From: Mycoplasma testudinis ATCC 43263
Lineage (GTDB): Bacteria > Bacillota_I > Bacilli_A > Mycoplasmatales > Mycoplasmoidaceae
Length of the DNA: 64,000 bases
Direction of reading: 5' to 3'
Assembly (NCBI RefSeq): GCF_000687795.1
Contig: NZ_JHXT01000001.1
Location: 53,959 to 117,958 of the forward strand
Shown: positions 45,543 to 56,074 of the stretch, piece after piece
Numbering within the stretch: position 1 is the first letter of the stretch
Layout of the letters: the number at the start of each line of letters is the position of its first letter
Program-made: the position numbers and the translations under genes
Notes under the pieces: model-generated
What the model was told of the DNA's origin: nothing
Seen by the model: only the letters and a program-made list of their open reading frames with translations
The model's database searches: none

Positions 45543-46775
45543 ATGATACAACGATCGATAAATGAAAAAATTCTAGATAGTATTAAAAACTACCCAGTTA
45601 CATTAATTACAGGAGCAAGACAAGTAGGTAAATCTACACTTTGCTTTGAAATTAAGAAAAAATATAATTTTAGTTACGTTTCTTTAGATGACTCTAAAGA
45701 CTTGAAGTATGCTTTAGAAGATCCAGAATTATTTTTGAAAAAATATAAATTGCCTTTAATTATTGATGAAGTTCAAAAAGCACCAATTCTTTTGGAATAT
45801 ATTGCCCCAATTGTAAATCGAACTAGACTAGAAAAAGGTTCCGCTAACGGAATGTTCATCTTAACTGGATCACATCAATATAAACTAATGAAAAATGTTA
45901 CTGAATCGCTAGCTGGTAGAATCAGCATTAATGTTGTTTCTCCATTATCAAACAACGAATTATTAGCCCGTCCGGAAGTCCCTTTTGAAATAAATCCTTT
46001 AGTCTTATCAGAACGTATTCAAGAAAACTTCTCACAAGAAAAATTACTTGAACAAATTTTACGTGGCGGTTACCCAGAAGTTAATATCAACAAAAATTTA
46101 AAACCTAGCACATTCTATGAAAATTACGTTAAAACTTATGTAGAACGCGATGTCAATGAAATCATAGGAATAAAAGAAAGAGATGCATTTGATATTTTTC
46201 TAAGGATTATTGCTGCTGAAAGTGGAAAAGAACTCAACTACAGTTTAATTGCTAAAAATGTTGGTGTTAATTATAAGACAATTCAAAGCTGAATAAGCAT
46301 TTTAAAAACGTCTAATCTAGTTTTCACTTTAGAACCATATTTTGAATTTTCTGTTGTTAAAAGAATTATTCGACGCCCTAAAATTTACATGAATGATACA
46401 GGGTTAGCATGCTACTTAACAGGAATTAAAGATATTAAAACTTTAGAAAATCATGTCAATAAAGGTTTTTTGATTGAAACTTATGTCATCAACGAAATAA
46501 TCAAAACATACAATAATTCAAATGATAGCATAGCAAGTTTTTATTATTTTAGAGATGCTTATCAAAATGAAATTAATTTAGTTATGTTAGCAAATGGAAA
46601 ATTAAGTTTAATCGAAATAAAATCTGGAACAAGATATCATCCAAGTGTTACTAAAGCTTTCGATTTAATTAAATCAACTAATTATCAATTAGGCACCAAT
46701 GCAGTTATCTGTAACGCCAGTTCAGTATATCCACTAAAAAAAGGCGTTTATATAGTTCCTATATCAACAATCTAA
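45543..46775 (+). CDS. AAA_14/DUF4143 ATPase (410 aa)
   Basis: Walker A TLITGARQVGKST (residues 20-32), Walker B LPLIIDEVQK (D75-E76), sensor-like FILTGSHQ, then VVSPLSNNELL, RGGYPEV, YVKTYVERDVNEI, a winged-helix-like LNYSLIAKNVGVNYKTIQSW, KIYMNDTGLACYL, and a C-terminal nuclease-like fold EINLVMLANGKLSLIEIKSG. All are standard for the family, common in bacteria and archaea; its cellular role is not settled. The TGA Trp lies in the winged part. Preceded by three direct repeats. A degenerate relative sits in the organelle operon at 5394. Confidence 0.9.
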
Positions 46776-46793
46776 AATACTTTGAAATACAAA

Positions 46794-46825
46794 GCCCATC
46801 AAACACATTAGGTGTTTTGATGGGC
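46794..46825 (+). terminator. Hairpin after the ATPase gene
   Basis: GCCCATCAAACAC pairs with GTGTTTTGATGGGC with one bulge. There is no clear T run on either side, so termination is less certain than hairpin formation. Confidence 0.6.
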
Positions 46826-46858
46826 ATGAGTTAGCAATTCTTGAATAAATTGAATTTA

Positions 46859-47233
46859 TTACTTTGTAATTCCCACTAAGTTGGTTTCACTATAACCGAC
46901 GTTCATTCGTTTTCTTTCAGAATTTACTAGTTCTTCAATTTTTGCTCCGAATTCTTTGTAGTTTTTAATTTTAGTTACATCTAGAAACTTAGATGATACA
47001 TCACCAGAAGAAAGGGTAAATCCACCAACTCTAAAAATTCAATTTCCAAAAGAACGATGATACGAAAAATCGTTCACTTTGTAAAGTTTCATTTTTGATG
47101 TTTTTTTACGAATTAAACCTGAATCTACTCATAATTCGTAATCGTCAAAATTTTTCACTATTTTGTAATAAGTAAAACGAATTTTTCACCACATAAAACA
47201 TCTCCGCTCAACATGAATTACTTCTGTTGCCAT
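46859..47233 (-). CDS. Small protein resembling a bacterial PH domain (124 aa)
   Basis: Missing from a standard-code reading because of five TGA Trp codons. MATEVIHVERRCFMWWKIRFTYYKIVK is followed by LWVDSGLIRKKTSKMKLYKVNDFSYHRS, then FGNWIFRVGGFTL, and a final helix ITKIKNY...EELVNSERKR. The strand-rich body and closing helix with an L-Y-K-V/I-x-D motif resemble bPH_2 (DUF304) proteins, which sit at the membrane with unknown ligands. The match is by pattern only. An 18-T tract lies 73 bases upstream. Confidence 0.65.
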
Positions 47234-47305
47234 ATTTATAAAATCGCCTTTAAAAAAATACTTTAAAACTAATTGTCGTTTCACAACAAGTCTTTCTCAA
47301 TTTTA

Positions 47306-47323
47306 TTTTTTTTTTTTTTTTTT
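47306..47323. repeat. Homopolymer of 18 T (A18 on the minus strand)
   Basis: An uninterrupted T18 between the tRNA cluster terminator and the gene starting at 47233, 73 bases upstream of that start, in the promoter zone. Long homopolymers in mycoplasma promoters can change length and switch expression. Length variation itself cannot be seen in one sequence. Confidence 0.85.
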
Positions 47324-47446
47324 GTCAAGACCCATCCCTCGAGTTCGTCAAATGATATATTCTTTACAAAAGCTCAAAAATATATGAAACTTTTGATGTT
47401 CGGATTTAAAATAAATCTTTAATTGTGTCACTTTAACACATGAAAA

Positions 47447-47469
47447 AATGCACTATTTAATAGTGCATT
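47447..47469 (-). terminator. Terminator of the tRNA Arg-Trp-Leu cluster
   Basis: A perfect 10-bp stem, AATGCACTAT/ATAGTGCATT with a 3-base loop, followed on the minus strand by T6. It lies 15 bases past tRNA-Leu. Confidence 0.85.
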
Positions 47470-47483
47470 GAATCTTTCTTTTA

Positions 47484-47567
47484 TGGTATCAGGGAAGGGA
47501 CTTGAACCCTCACAGTTTTACCCATACGCACCTCAAGCGTAAGCGTCTACCATTCCGCCACCCTGAT
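47484..47567 (-). tRNA. tRNA-Leu (anticodon GAG)
   Basis: Acceptor ATCAGGG/CCCTGAT with discriminator A and encoded CCA. Anticodon stem TACGC/GCGTA around TTGAGGT gives GAG. A moderately long variable region and GGTTCAAGTCC in the T arm fit tRNA-Leu. Confidence 0.88.
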
Positions 47568-47572
47568 ATAAA

Positions 47573-47646
47573 TGGCAGGGGTGAAAGGAATTGAACCCTC
47601 ATTAACGGTTTTGGAGACCGTTGCTCTACCATTGAACTACACCCCT
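47573..47646 (-). tRNA. tRNA-Trp (anticodon CCA)
   Basis: Acceptor AGGGGTG/CACCCCT, discriminator G, encoded CCA. Anticodon stem ACGGT/ACCGT around CTCCAAA gives CCA, which reads UGG. UGA-Trp codons need a second tRNA-Trp with UCA, which must be elsewhere. Confidence 0.92.
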
Positions 47647-47649
47647 ATA

Positions 47650-47724
47650 TGGCCTCCCCTAGAGGAATCGAACCTCTATTAGTCGTTTAGGAAACGTCTG
47701 TGTTATCCGTTACACCAAGGGGAG
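47650..47724 (-). tRNA. tRNA-Arg (anticodon CCT)
   Basis: Acceptor CTCCCCT/AGGGGAG, discriminator G, encoded CCA. The loop TTCCTAA gives anticodon CCU, read within a GACGT/ACGAC stem with one A-A mismatch. Reads AGG. Confidence 0.85.
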
Positions 47725-47745
47725 AACATAATAATTTTATTTTAA

Positions 47746-48906
47746 TTATGCATCTTTTTTAATGCGATCATCAACAATCCTAAATGAAATTTTAGGCGGA
47801 GCTTTGCGAGTAATTACTGGCTTAATAATTGTTTGCTGGCGCTTAACTATAGGTGATACAGCAGCCACGGTAGTGGTTACAGGGGGTGGTGATGCTACCA
47901 CTTTCTTTTCTGTAAATATTTGTTGTGTATGTTTAATTTCTGGCTTCTTAGCTTTAGGTTTAATAACATCACGAGATTTAGTTGGAGCTAGAATTGTTGA
48001 TTCAGGCAAAGCGGCCGGACGTTTAGGATTTCGCATAATTTGCATTAACATATTGCGTAATTGTTGATTTTCAAATCGTAAGTCTTTAACAATACCACGT
48101 AATTGATTTAAAACTGATGAAGGCTCGATTTGCAAAGTTTGGACTGTATCAAGATTTCCAAATGGCCCTTCATTTCATGCGGCCGGCAAATTAACCCTGC
48201 GAGTATGATCTGGGTAGATTTGTTGCGTTGGTGAAATGGGGTTAGTAACTCCCTCATCATTTTCTGGAAAAGAAAAAATGTCAGTATCAAAATCAGAATC
48301 TACTAAACCAAAGTTTTCAAATGATGGCGCAAAGATATTGGCAATTGATTCTTGATATCAAAGATTCAATTTATCATACTCATCTTGTTGAACGGTTTTG
48401 AAAGAAAATGCCGGAATTGAAGCGATTGTAATATTCAAGAAAGGAAATCAACCCAACGAAAAAATCAAGACCGCATTAGTATGAACGGTTTTTCATTCGG
48501 CTTTATGATCTTTTTTCAAGAATGATAATTTCTTCCAAGAAAAGATTAAAACTAATTCAATAGATATATACGCAACTAAAAATAAAACTAAAAATAAAAT
48601 TTCTAGCGCTCAATAAGCGAAATTAAAATCTGAATTAACAACCCAATTATTAACCCCTAAGAAAATAATAAATAACGTAAAGAAAGAAGAATATAAAGTA
48701 GTTAAAACTATCTCAGTAGTCACAACTCTTTTAACAAAAGAAATCGTTTTGTTAAAAGCTTCATATTGTTCATCAAGTAGCTTAAAATTTTCCGGTTCTT
48801 CAGATCCATCAAATTTTAAATCGACCGGATGTTCGGGGTGATGTTCTTCTAGTTCAGATGTGGGAACTAACGCTGTTGGGGTGTAAGCAATATTTTCGTT
48901 GGTCAT
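47746..48906 (-). CDS. Membrane protein with cytosolic coiled coil and basic tail (386 aa)
   Basis: Start MTNENIAYTPTALV; joined across several TGA Trp codons. Acidic N-terminal 60 residues, then three or four membrane segments (IVLTTLYSSFFTLFIIFLGV; LEILFLVLFLVAYISIELVL; AVLIFSLGWFPFLNITI). A predicted cytosolic part follows with a short coiled coil (LRGIVKDLRFENQQLRNML) and a Lys/Pro/Thr/Val-rich tail (KPKAKKPEIKHTQQ; ASPPPVTTTVAAVSP). Unknown function. A membrane anchor for a cytoskeletal structure is possible but is only inference. Confidence 0.75.
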
Positions 48907-49113
48907 ATTTGATTTTTTAGCACAATACTTTCTTTAAGTTTTTGTTGGTACAAACAAAAAAGCGTTTAAACACAGCAAAAAACACATTTGTTGGATAAAT
49001 ATCTCGTGAACGAAAGTATTTATTTACATTTATATTATATATTAGGATTGATTTCAAGACCACCAAATATTGGTTTCTAAGAAATAAAGTATTATTTTCC
49101 CAATTTTTAACTA

Positions 49114-49416
49114 TTAAGTTGGGCTTGAACGCATAAAACCAGTTATTGTGTGCGCTGCACCTGTAAAAGTAGTTCCTGGTGAGGCTGTTCCCGTAATATT
49201 GTAGTTATTTCCTAGTGCATCTTTAACAAAAACGTTGATGACAATTGTTCCCGCAGTATTATCGGTTGTGCCTTTAGTAAAAATGACGTTAAAGCCTTGG
49301 GATATTAGATTATCAGATAAAGGCTGAAGTTGTGAATTTGCATCCAAAATTGCATTTAATTGGGTAAGGGTCGGACTGTTGGCCAAAGCCGCAGGGTCAT
49401 TCGGGGCCACTATCAA
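49114..49416 (-). pseudogene. Orphan surface-protein repeat unit, remnant
   Basis: An open frame of 100 residues holding one copy of the unit found in the surface proteins at 28894 and 49664: LTQLNAILDANSQLQPL, then ISQGFNVIFTKGTTDN, then GTIVINVFVKDALGN, ending ITGFMRSS. There is no ATG, no anchor and a TAG stop a few codons upstream of the TTG. It lies back to back with the intact relative. Most likely the remains of a larger gene. Confidence 0.6.
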
Positions 49417-49663
49417 TATTCTTTCATCAATCTATCTTAACTACAGACAGACTACAGGAAATCCTCAGATATTGGGCACCGTTCCAAAAACATAAGTGGT
49501 AAAATATAATGAATATTATTTCATGTAAGTAATTTTCTAGGATTACTGAAAATTGCAACCGTTGCACTGTGCGTTATATCTTTTGTTTTATGCCAATCAT
49601 AACCTGCGCGTTAACCTTATTAAGAAATAATCTAATCATCAATAAATATATTTGGATTTTTAA

Positions 49664-52630
49664 AATGAAAAAAACAAATTTAATCTGAAGAGTTGAATCA
49701 TTACATGAAGCACAATTGGTGCAATTGGTTTAGTTGTCCCTGTTGTCATGATAATCGATTCGGAATTTAATCCTAATAGTGTTTTACACGAATCTCGTGA
49801 AAGCGAAGTTTTGCCAGGCAACCAAAGTATAGATAACCAAACTGCTGTTGCTAATTATTACAAGGAAATCAATCCCAACAATAATTTGGTAAATCAAACT
49901 TTAGCCAATGAGCTAGCTAGCTCATTTCCTCTAGCTAACACCATAAACAATGGAACATCAGTAACGGAGATTAATAAGCAATTAATTAATAAATTACCAA
50001 CATTAAATCAACAATTACAAGAAAATCAGTTTCGAGTAATTGCAATCAAAAATACTGCATTAATTAATGACGAAGATGGGAATTTAAGCATCCGTGTTGT
50101 TGTCCAAGAAAATAAGAATAATGTTTGGGTTTCATATAAAACAGATGGAACCACAACAACTAACTTAAATAATGCTGGTAAATTAGTGATGTTAAATGGA
50201 TTTAAATCCACTAAAACAACTATTATTAACTATTATCAAGCTATTAATGACACAATTACATACGCTCTTAGTGATACAACAACTAAAGAACAATTGCCTA
50301 GTGCTTTCAGTGTCTCTAGTGATCTCACTAACGGAACTCCACTGGTTGATATCAATAAACTTTTAACTACGCCATTACCAACATTAGATTCAACTTTAAC
50401 TAAAGTTGGATATCAGGTAATGGTTGTAAAAGATACTGATGGTGTTAACGATTCTGCAGGTTCATTAAAACTTCGTGTGATTGTCCAATCAAAATCAACA
50501 GTCTTAAACTCTTATGACACTACAGGATTAATTAGTGAAAATTCAACCAATGCTGGAAAAATCATAACCATTACTGGATTCAAGTCTGCACAAGCTACTG
50601 TTACTTCATATTATCAACAGATTAATTCAACTACTCCGTTTACCATCACAGATACAACAGTAATGGCTCAGTTACCTAGCGCATATAGTGTTTCATCAGA
50701 TTTAAATAACGGAACTTCACTTGCTGATGTTAATAATGTTCTATCCAACAAGTTACCAGCTCTTGATCAAGCTTTAGTTCAAGCAGGTTATCAAGTCGTT
50801 ATTGTAAAAGACACGAATGCGGCTAATGATCAAAACGGGTCATTAACCATCCGTGTTATTGTGCAACAAAAAACTAATGGCTCACTTGTTTCATATAAAG
50901 ATGATGGATCACAATCAACTAACTTATCCGAAGCAGGAAAACAAACCACTTTAAGTGGTTTTAACTCTTATCAAAAACTAGTTCAATCCTTTTATAATAA
51001 CGTTAATCAAACTTATAGTTTGGCAGATGGAAATAATGAATCGCAAGGAATTCCAAGTCAGACAAGCATTGGTGCAACTACTGATTTAAATACTCTAAAT
51101 AACTTATTGACTGCAACTGTAAAATTGCCTAGTTTAGACCCTTTATTAACTGGATTTAATGTCATAATCAATAAAGGTACACCAGATAATAATAAAGGAT
51201 CTATTCCATATAAAATTGTTGTTACTCAAGCTAGTGCAGGCCAAACAATTTATTACAATTCAGATGGTTCGGTTGGAACTGATGCATCAGCAGGTAAAGA
51301 TTTCACAGTAACTGGATATGCAACCCTCCCATCACTTGTCACATCGTATTATAATAACATTAGTCAAGCAGCTTCAAACTCCAAAACAACAGCTAAAACC
51401 GATAATGTTAATGTGGCTGCAACAGCCATTCAAAATGCTAATAACACAGATGATTTAATTGCTGCCTTAAACACTTATTTATCATCTAAACTGAGTCCTT
51501 TTTTCGGCCAATTTAAATCACTTAACTACAAACTAAGCGCAACAAATATAAATCCTAATAGCACTACGGGAGTGCTAACTTTTAACTTACAAATTCAAAA
51601 CGATCAAAATCAAGCTCTGAACACAGATGGAACAATTGCGCCAAGTGGGTTTAGTGGCACTGCATTTAGTATTTCAGGGTTTCCTCAACCCACACCACCC
51701 AATCCGATCCCAGCGTTTAATCTAATCCAAAATCCAACTTTAAACTACACCCAATTAGTAGGCGATAATTGAGGACGCTACCGAGTCAACATTCCTGGCA
51801 TCGTAACTAAACAACAAATGACTTGATACTTACAAGAAGTTGTTGCGAATAAAAAACAAACTGATTTTGTCAATCAAATAGTCGCTTTGTTTAACAACAA
51901 TGTCAATGGCTCAGCCTATCTTGTTAGTTTCAATCCAGAAGATATAACAAATCGAACTTCCGACCAAGCCAGATATGATTCAACCGGTGCTACTTTAATC
52001 GCTGGCGGTCGAGGCTTTGCTAATGGAAATGGCATGAATAGTGCATCCAAAATTAACGGAATTACAGGACTAAAAATTGAGTTAAATAATCTATTAACTT
52101 TAAGTAGCTTTGCTAAAGTTGATGATAATAATTCCTTTAAAGAACAAACCTTCCCCGCTATTGGACCAACAACAGGAAAAATTATGGGCAGTTTAGTAGC
52201 TAATACTCAAACCCCGATGATCCGTTTATCTAAAGGCGAATTTAACGGAATTCCTGTAGATAATAAATTCTTGTCGAAATTAACGTACACCGCTAACGGG
52301 ATTGGACGGTTCATGGGAAACACCGGTGGTACAGTTATTAGTTTCGATCCAACTTTAACAGTATTTAATGGAAACAGTCCAACTCCTTCAATTACTTTGT
52401 GAGCTAATGACAATAACACTTATAAGGGAGTTATTTTAAATCTAACTCATGATGCGAATTGAGTTTACGTAACATTTGTCAAAGCAATATATATACCAGT
52501 TGGATCAACCACTCCAGATAAATTAAAAGCAGGAGACTTTTCTGGTCAACAAAACCAATCGTTAGCTAGCAATATTCGCCAAGATGGTTATGGAATTGGC
52601 AATTTGACTTGAACTTATCCAAGTAAATAA
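49664..52630 (+). CDS. Membrane-anchored repeat surface protein (988 aa)
   Basis: Start MKKTNFNLKSWIITW, then a hydrophobic anchor (TIGAIGLVVPVVMIIDS), closely matching the start of the 881-aa protein at 28894. There follow five ~125-residue units (about 45-670), each with YY..I, LP.L...L...GY.V, a NDD/ND..G.L pattern and ITGF.S; units 2 and 3 are most alike. Then comes the NIPG module (RYRVNIPGIVTKQQMTWYLQ ... ATLIAGGRGF), and an extra ~200-residue end with GNTGGTVISFDPTLTVFNG. In-frame TGAs code for Trp. The units resemble the Lipoprotein_17 family, from memory. Likely a surface adhesin or antigen. Confidence 0.82.
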
Positions 52631-52679
52631 CAATTTTTGACACAGAAGAAACAAGAAAACTGGATTTCTGTGTTAAAAT

Positions 52680-52775
52680 ATCTAAGCACAGTTCAGCAGG
52701 TTGATATTGTTTTAAATAAGCGTTAACCAATTTGGTTTTGTTAGTAAGGATTGCTGAGTTAAACCCGAACCCATT
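52680..52775 (+). promoter_or_regulatory. Structured leader of rpsD (possible S4 autoregulatory site)
   Basis: TTCAGCA near 52687 can pair with TGCTGA near 52755, and an inner AACCAA/TTGGTT hairpin lies between them. The region is about 100 bases ahead of rpsD. S4 represses its own mRNA through leader structures in several bacteria, so this is a candidate. It matches no leader motif I can recall exactly. Confidence 0.4.
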
Positions 52776-52854
52776 AATAGCGCTTCATATAGCAAGAATC
52801 TTCATTCAACTAGTGTTTATAATAAAAAAGTTTAAAGAAAGGCTTTAATTATTT

Positions 52855-53478
52855 ATGTCACGATATACAGGTAGTATTAGTCGAAAATCACGACGTCTTA
52901 ATTTTTCATTGTTAGAAAATAACAAAGAATTCTCAAAAGGGAAAAAACGAAGTACCATTCCCGGGCAACACGGAAATGCCAAAATGCGTCCTAAATTGTC
53001 AGGATATGCTGAACAGCTTCAAGAAAAACAACGAATGCAATTCATGTATGGAATTACAGACCGTCAGTTCCGGAGATTATTTTCAGTTGCTAAAAAAATG
53101 GAAGGAATCTTGACCATGAACTTATTTAGAGTTCTAGAATCACGCTTAGACAATTTAGTTTATCGAATGGGATTAGCACCAACAAGAAGAGGTGCGCGAC
53201 AACTTGTTAACCACGGTCACGTAAAAGTAAACCAAAAAACAATAGATATCCCTTCAACCATTATTCCGGTTGGTTCAGTAATAGAATTAAAACCTAAAGC
53301 ACATGCATTACCAATGGTTAAAATGGCTAGCGAATCTAAAGTTGTTAGTCCGTTTACCGAAGTAAACCACAAAACTTTCCAAGGAACATACGTTCGTTAT
53401 CCCGAAAGAAACGAATTACCAGCCGAAATTAATGAAACCTACGTTGTTGAATGATACAAACGTTTGGTTAAAAATTAA
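52855..53478 (+). CDS. rpsD: Ribosomal protein S4
   Basis: 207 residues, full length. SRYTGSISRKSRR at the start and TRRGARQLVNHGHVKVN (S4 domain) in the middle are typical; the end reads YVVEWYKRLVKN with a TGA Trp. S4 starts assembly of the small subunit by binding 16S rRNA. AGAAAGG precedes the ATG. It stands alone. In M. pneumoniae rpsD is next to hmw1, whereas here the organelle genes are 35 kb away. Confidence 0.97.
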
Positions 53479-53504
53479 TTTAATCTAGATTTAACAAAGA
53501 GTTT

Positions 53505-53530
53505 AAAACGCGACTATACGGTCGTGTTTT
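53505..53530. terminator. Terminator between rpsD and the permease gene
   Basis: AACGCGAC pairs with GTCGTGTT and is followed by T6. It lies between convergent genes. Confidence 0.78.
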
Positions 53531-53564
53531 TTATTATGTTCAACGTTTTTGTTTCGGCTAATAT

Positions 53565-55322
53565 CTATTCTTTGCCTTTTTTGTTTAAGCGACATAAATT
53601 TCATTTATTTTTCAAGTTGTCTTTTACTGTTTTCAATTTATCCAGAAAATTATTTAAATCTCATTCCCGAACTGCGGCTGATGATAAATCCACAACAATA
53701 ATTAAAAATACCGCAGGTCACATATAATTTGCAACGTCCGCATACAATCTACGATCAAATAAAACTTGGATTGTATTTCCTAGTGCGCTAGATCCAAAAA
53801 TTCCAAAAAAGATTACATCTCTTAAAATATTTTCAAATTCAAAACTTAATAAGCTAATCCGATCTTTTTGGATTGCAGGGTAAATATAATTAATGACAAT
53901 TCATAAATAATTTTTCCGTTCTAATTTGTACTGATGATAAACTGAAAAATCCATTGTGTTAATGGCTAATGACATCTGTTTGGAAACACTTGCTATACTT
54001 GTAATCGTTAACGTAATAATGACGGCACTGACTGGATTAACTACAATGAAGTTAATTAATCGAAAAAACAAAATACTTGGAAGTACGCGTAAAATTGTCA
54101 AACACGTTTTAATAAAAAAAGAAAAAATAATATTGTTTATCTTTTCGTTTTGCAAGACTGCAAAAACAAAACCGAAAATACTGACAAATAAAATAATTGA
54201 AAGGGCTTGTTGAAATACAATAAAAACTTGAAAAACTGCAGAAGCATTATTTCATGAATATGCTTGAACCCAATTTAAAACAAAAAGACTACTAAAAGCA
54301 TTAGCAAATGAAGTTGTTGGGTCAATCCGAAATTGGGTGGTTACTAATTCATAAATTAAAATAATTAAAAATAATAGAGCAATGAAATATAGAACAAAAT
54401 TACGCCAGCGAAATTGCTGAAAATAAAGACGTTTGTTGCCGATTCTTTTAGATGGTTGAACTAATAAGTATTTATTTAAGATAACACTAAAAAACTCAAG
54501 CAATAAACTAAACCCAATTAAAATAAACAAAGGAATACTCACTTGATCTCAAGATACTAATCCTGTACTCACGGGAATATAAACTAATTGCCCGATCCCG
54601 GGGACACCAACTGCAGCAAGCAAACTAACCCAACGAATGTTTGATTCAAAACTATAAAAAAATAAACTAATAATCCGGTCTTTAATCCGAAAATAAACTT
54701 CATTTTTGAATGCCAAAAAAAAATTATGTCCTGCGGCTTTTTGAGCATAATAAAAACTTAGATCGAGGTTTTCAAAAATCTCTACATAGTACTTATGTAA
54801 TCACAATCACGTAAACCAAAACATGATTAAAATTCCACTCAAGTCTGCGCTATATGATCTTGTAAAAAGTAAAGTAAAAATGATGGTAGGAAAAGCCCGT
54901 AAAAATAAAACACCTAAACGGATAGGTAAACCATACCAAAAATTTTTCAGCCGTTTAGCGGCAAAGTATGCCGAAAGTAAAGCTAAACCAACTCCAAAAA
55001 CAGTTCCGGTGACTGTAATTTTGATGGTTTGTCATAATAAATTAAAAGATGTAGTTACTAAATTTCGACCAAAGCCAAGTGAAGAATTTTGGTTAAAACC
55101 AAATAACTCTTTTAGTTTTTGGTTAAAAAAGAAAAAACCGTTATTTGTATATGTATAACTACTAAATATTAGTAAGTAAATACTAATACTTAAAACAACA
55201 ATTAAAATAAATACTTTTCATTCTATTCTCAATTGTTTTTTAGTTATTTGATTATCAGAATTAACATACCAATTAAAAAACCAATTAGATTGTTTTCGTT
55301 TAACTTTATAAATCTTATTCAT
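53565..55322 (-). CDS. ABC transporter permease, PhnE-like, two permease domains (585 aa)
   Basis: One frame over many TGA Trp codons. About ten hydrophobic segments. The first half has the permease coupling loop region with FYYAQKAAGHN and VSLLAAVGVPGIGQLV (like the G-V-G-G-I-G of PhnE); the second repeats the pattern with TSIASVSKQMSLAINTM and IFGSSALGNTIQVLF. So two PhnE-type domains are joined in one chain, replacing a dimer. The start overlaps the ATPase stop by 8 bases. With the ATPase and P37-like lipoprotein it forms one importer. The TPP riboswitch ahead of the operon suggests thiamine or TPP as substrate. Confidence 0.85.
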
Positions 55323-56058
55323 AAACTTTTGCAATCTCTTTTTTTTCTAATTGTTCAATAGGTTTGAAAAACAATATTTGACAATCTTTAATGGCAACTA
55401 CATAGTCAAAATACTGTGGCATTAATAAGTCTAAAGAATGAATGTTTACTAACGTAATAGTTTTCAGTTTTAAAGTTGTATCCTTTAACAGTTTTAAAGT
55501 TAATTGACTTGTTTTTTGGTCTAAGCTGCTAGTCGGTTCGTCAGCAAGAATAATTTCCGGATTTTTTAATAGTAACTTACAGATTTCAACTCGCTGCTGT
55601 TCACCTCCAGATAAATCTTTAATTTGATGAAATAAATAATTTTCAATTTTTAATTCTTTCAAAGTATCGTAGAATTTATCTAATAATTTAGGTGAAATAA
55701 ATTTAAAGTAGTTCAAAATCCTATTTTTTTCAAAATAATAATCTCTTTTCAAGTTTGTAAAAACGGTTTCGGTAGGTACTAAATTAGGTTTTTGATGTAA
55801 AAAACCAACTTTTAAAATAAATTTCTTAAATGCTAGAAATGACATCGAATCAATACTTTTATTATTGTAAGTAATCTGGCCATTTTGGATTGTTAAAATT
55901 CTTGCAAGGCTTTTAAATAAAGATGATTTTCCAGCACCAGAAGAGCCAATAATTGCCACCATTTTTGACGATTCAAACGTCAAATTTATATCTCTTAATA
56001 CAAGAGACGAATGTTTTTTATAACTCAAACTAGCGTGTGAAAACTCAAGGATATTCAT
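55315..56058 (-). CDS. ABC transporter ATP-binding protein (PhnC-like)
   Basis: 247 residues. Walker A GSSGAGKSS, Q loop GFLHQKPNLV, signature LSGGEQQRVEI, Walker B IILADEPTSSLD and a switch His in LVNIHSLDLL. The last 8 bases overlap the start of the permease gene. It powers the importer with the neighbouring permease and P37-like binding lipoprotein. Confidence 0.95.
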   Translation of the reverse strand: MNILEFSHASLSYKKHSSLVLRDINLTFESSKMVAIIGSSGAGKSSLFKSLARILTIQNGQITYNNKSIDSMSFLAFKKFILKVGFLHQKPNLVPTETVFTNLKRDYYFEKNRILNYFKFISPKLLDKFYDTLKELKIENYLFHQIKDLSGGEQQRVEICKLLLKNPEIILADEPTSSLDQKTSQLTLKLLKDTTLKLKTITLVNIHSLDLLMPQYFDYVVAIKDCQILFFKPIEQLEKKEIAKVYE

Positions 56059-56074
56059 AAACTAAAACAATAAT

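Noticed and set aside
49664..49700. Apparent frameshift after the ATG in a run of seven A, suggesting a phase-variable switch
   Set aside because: A recount across the line break shows four T in the following bases. The frame from the ATG at 49664 is continuous with the rest of the gene, so there is no frameshift.
52680..52790. Possible tmRNA or other small RNA upstream of rpsD
   Set aside because: No tRNA-like ends or tag-peptide frame found; a structured rpsD leader is a simpler reading.
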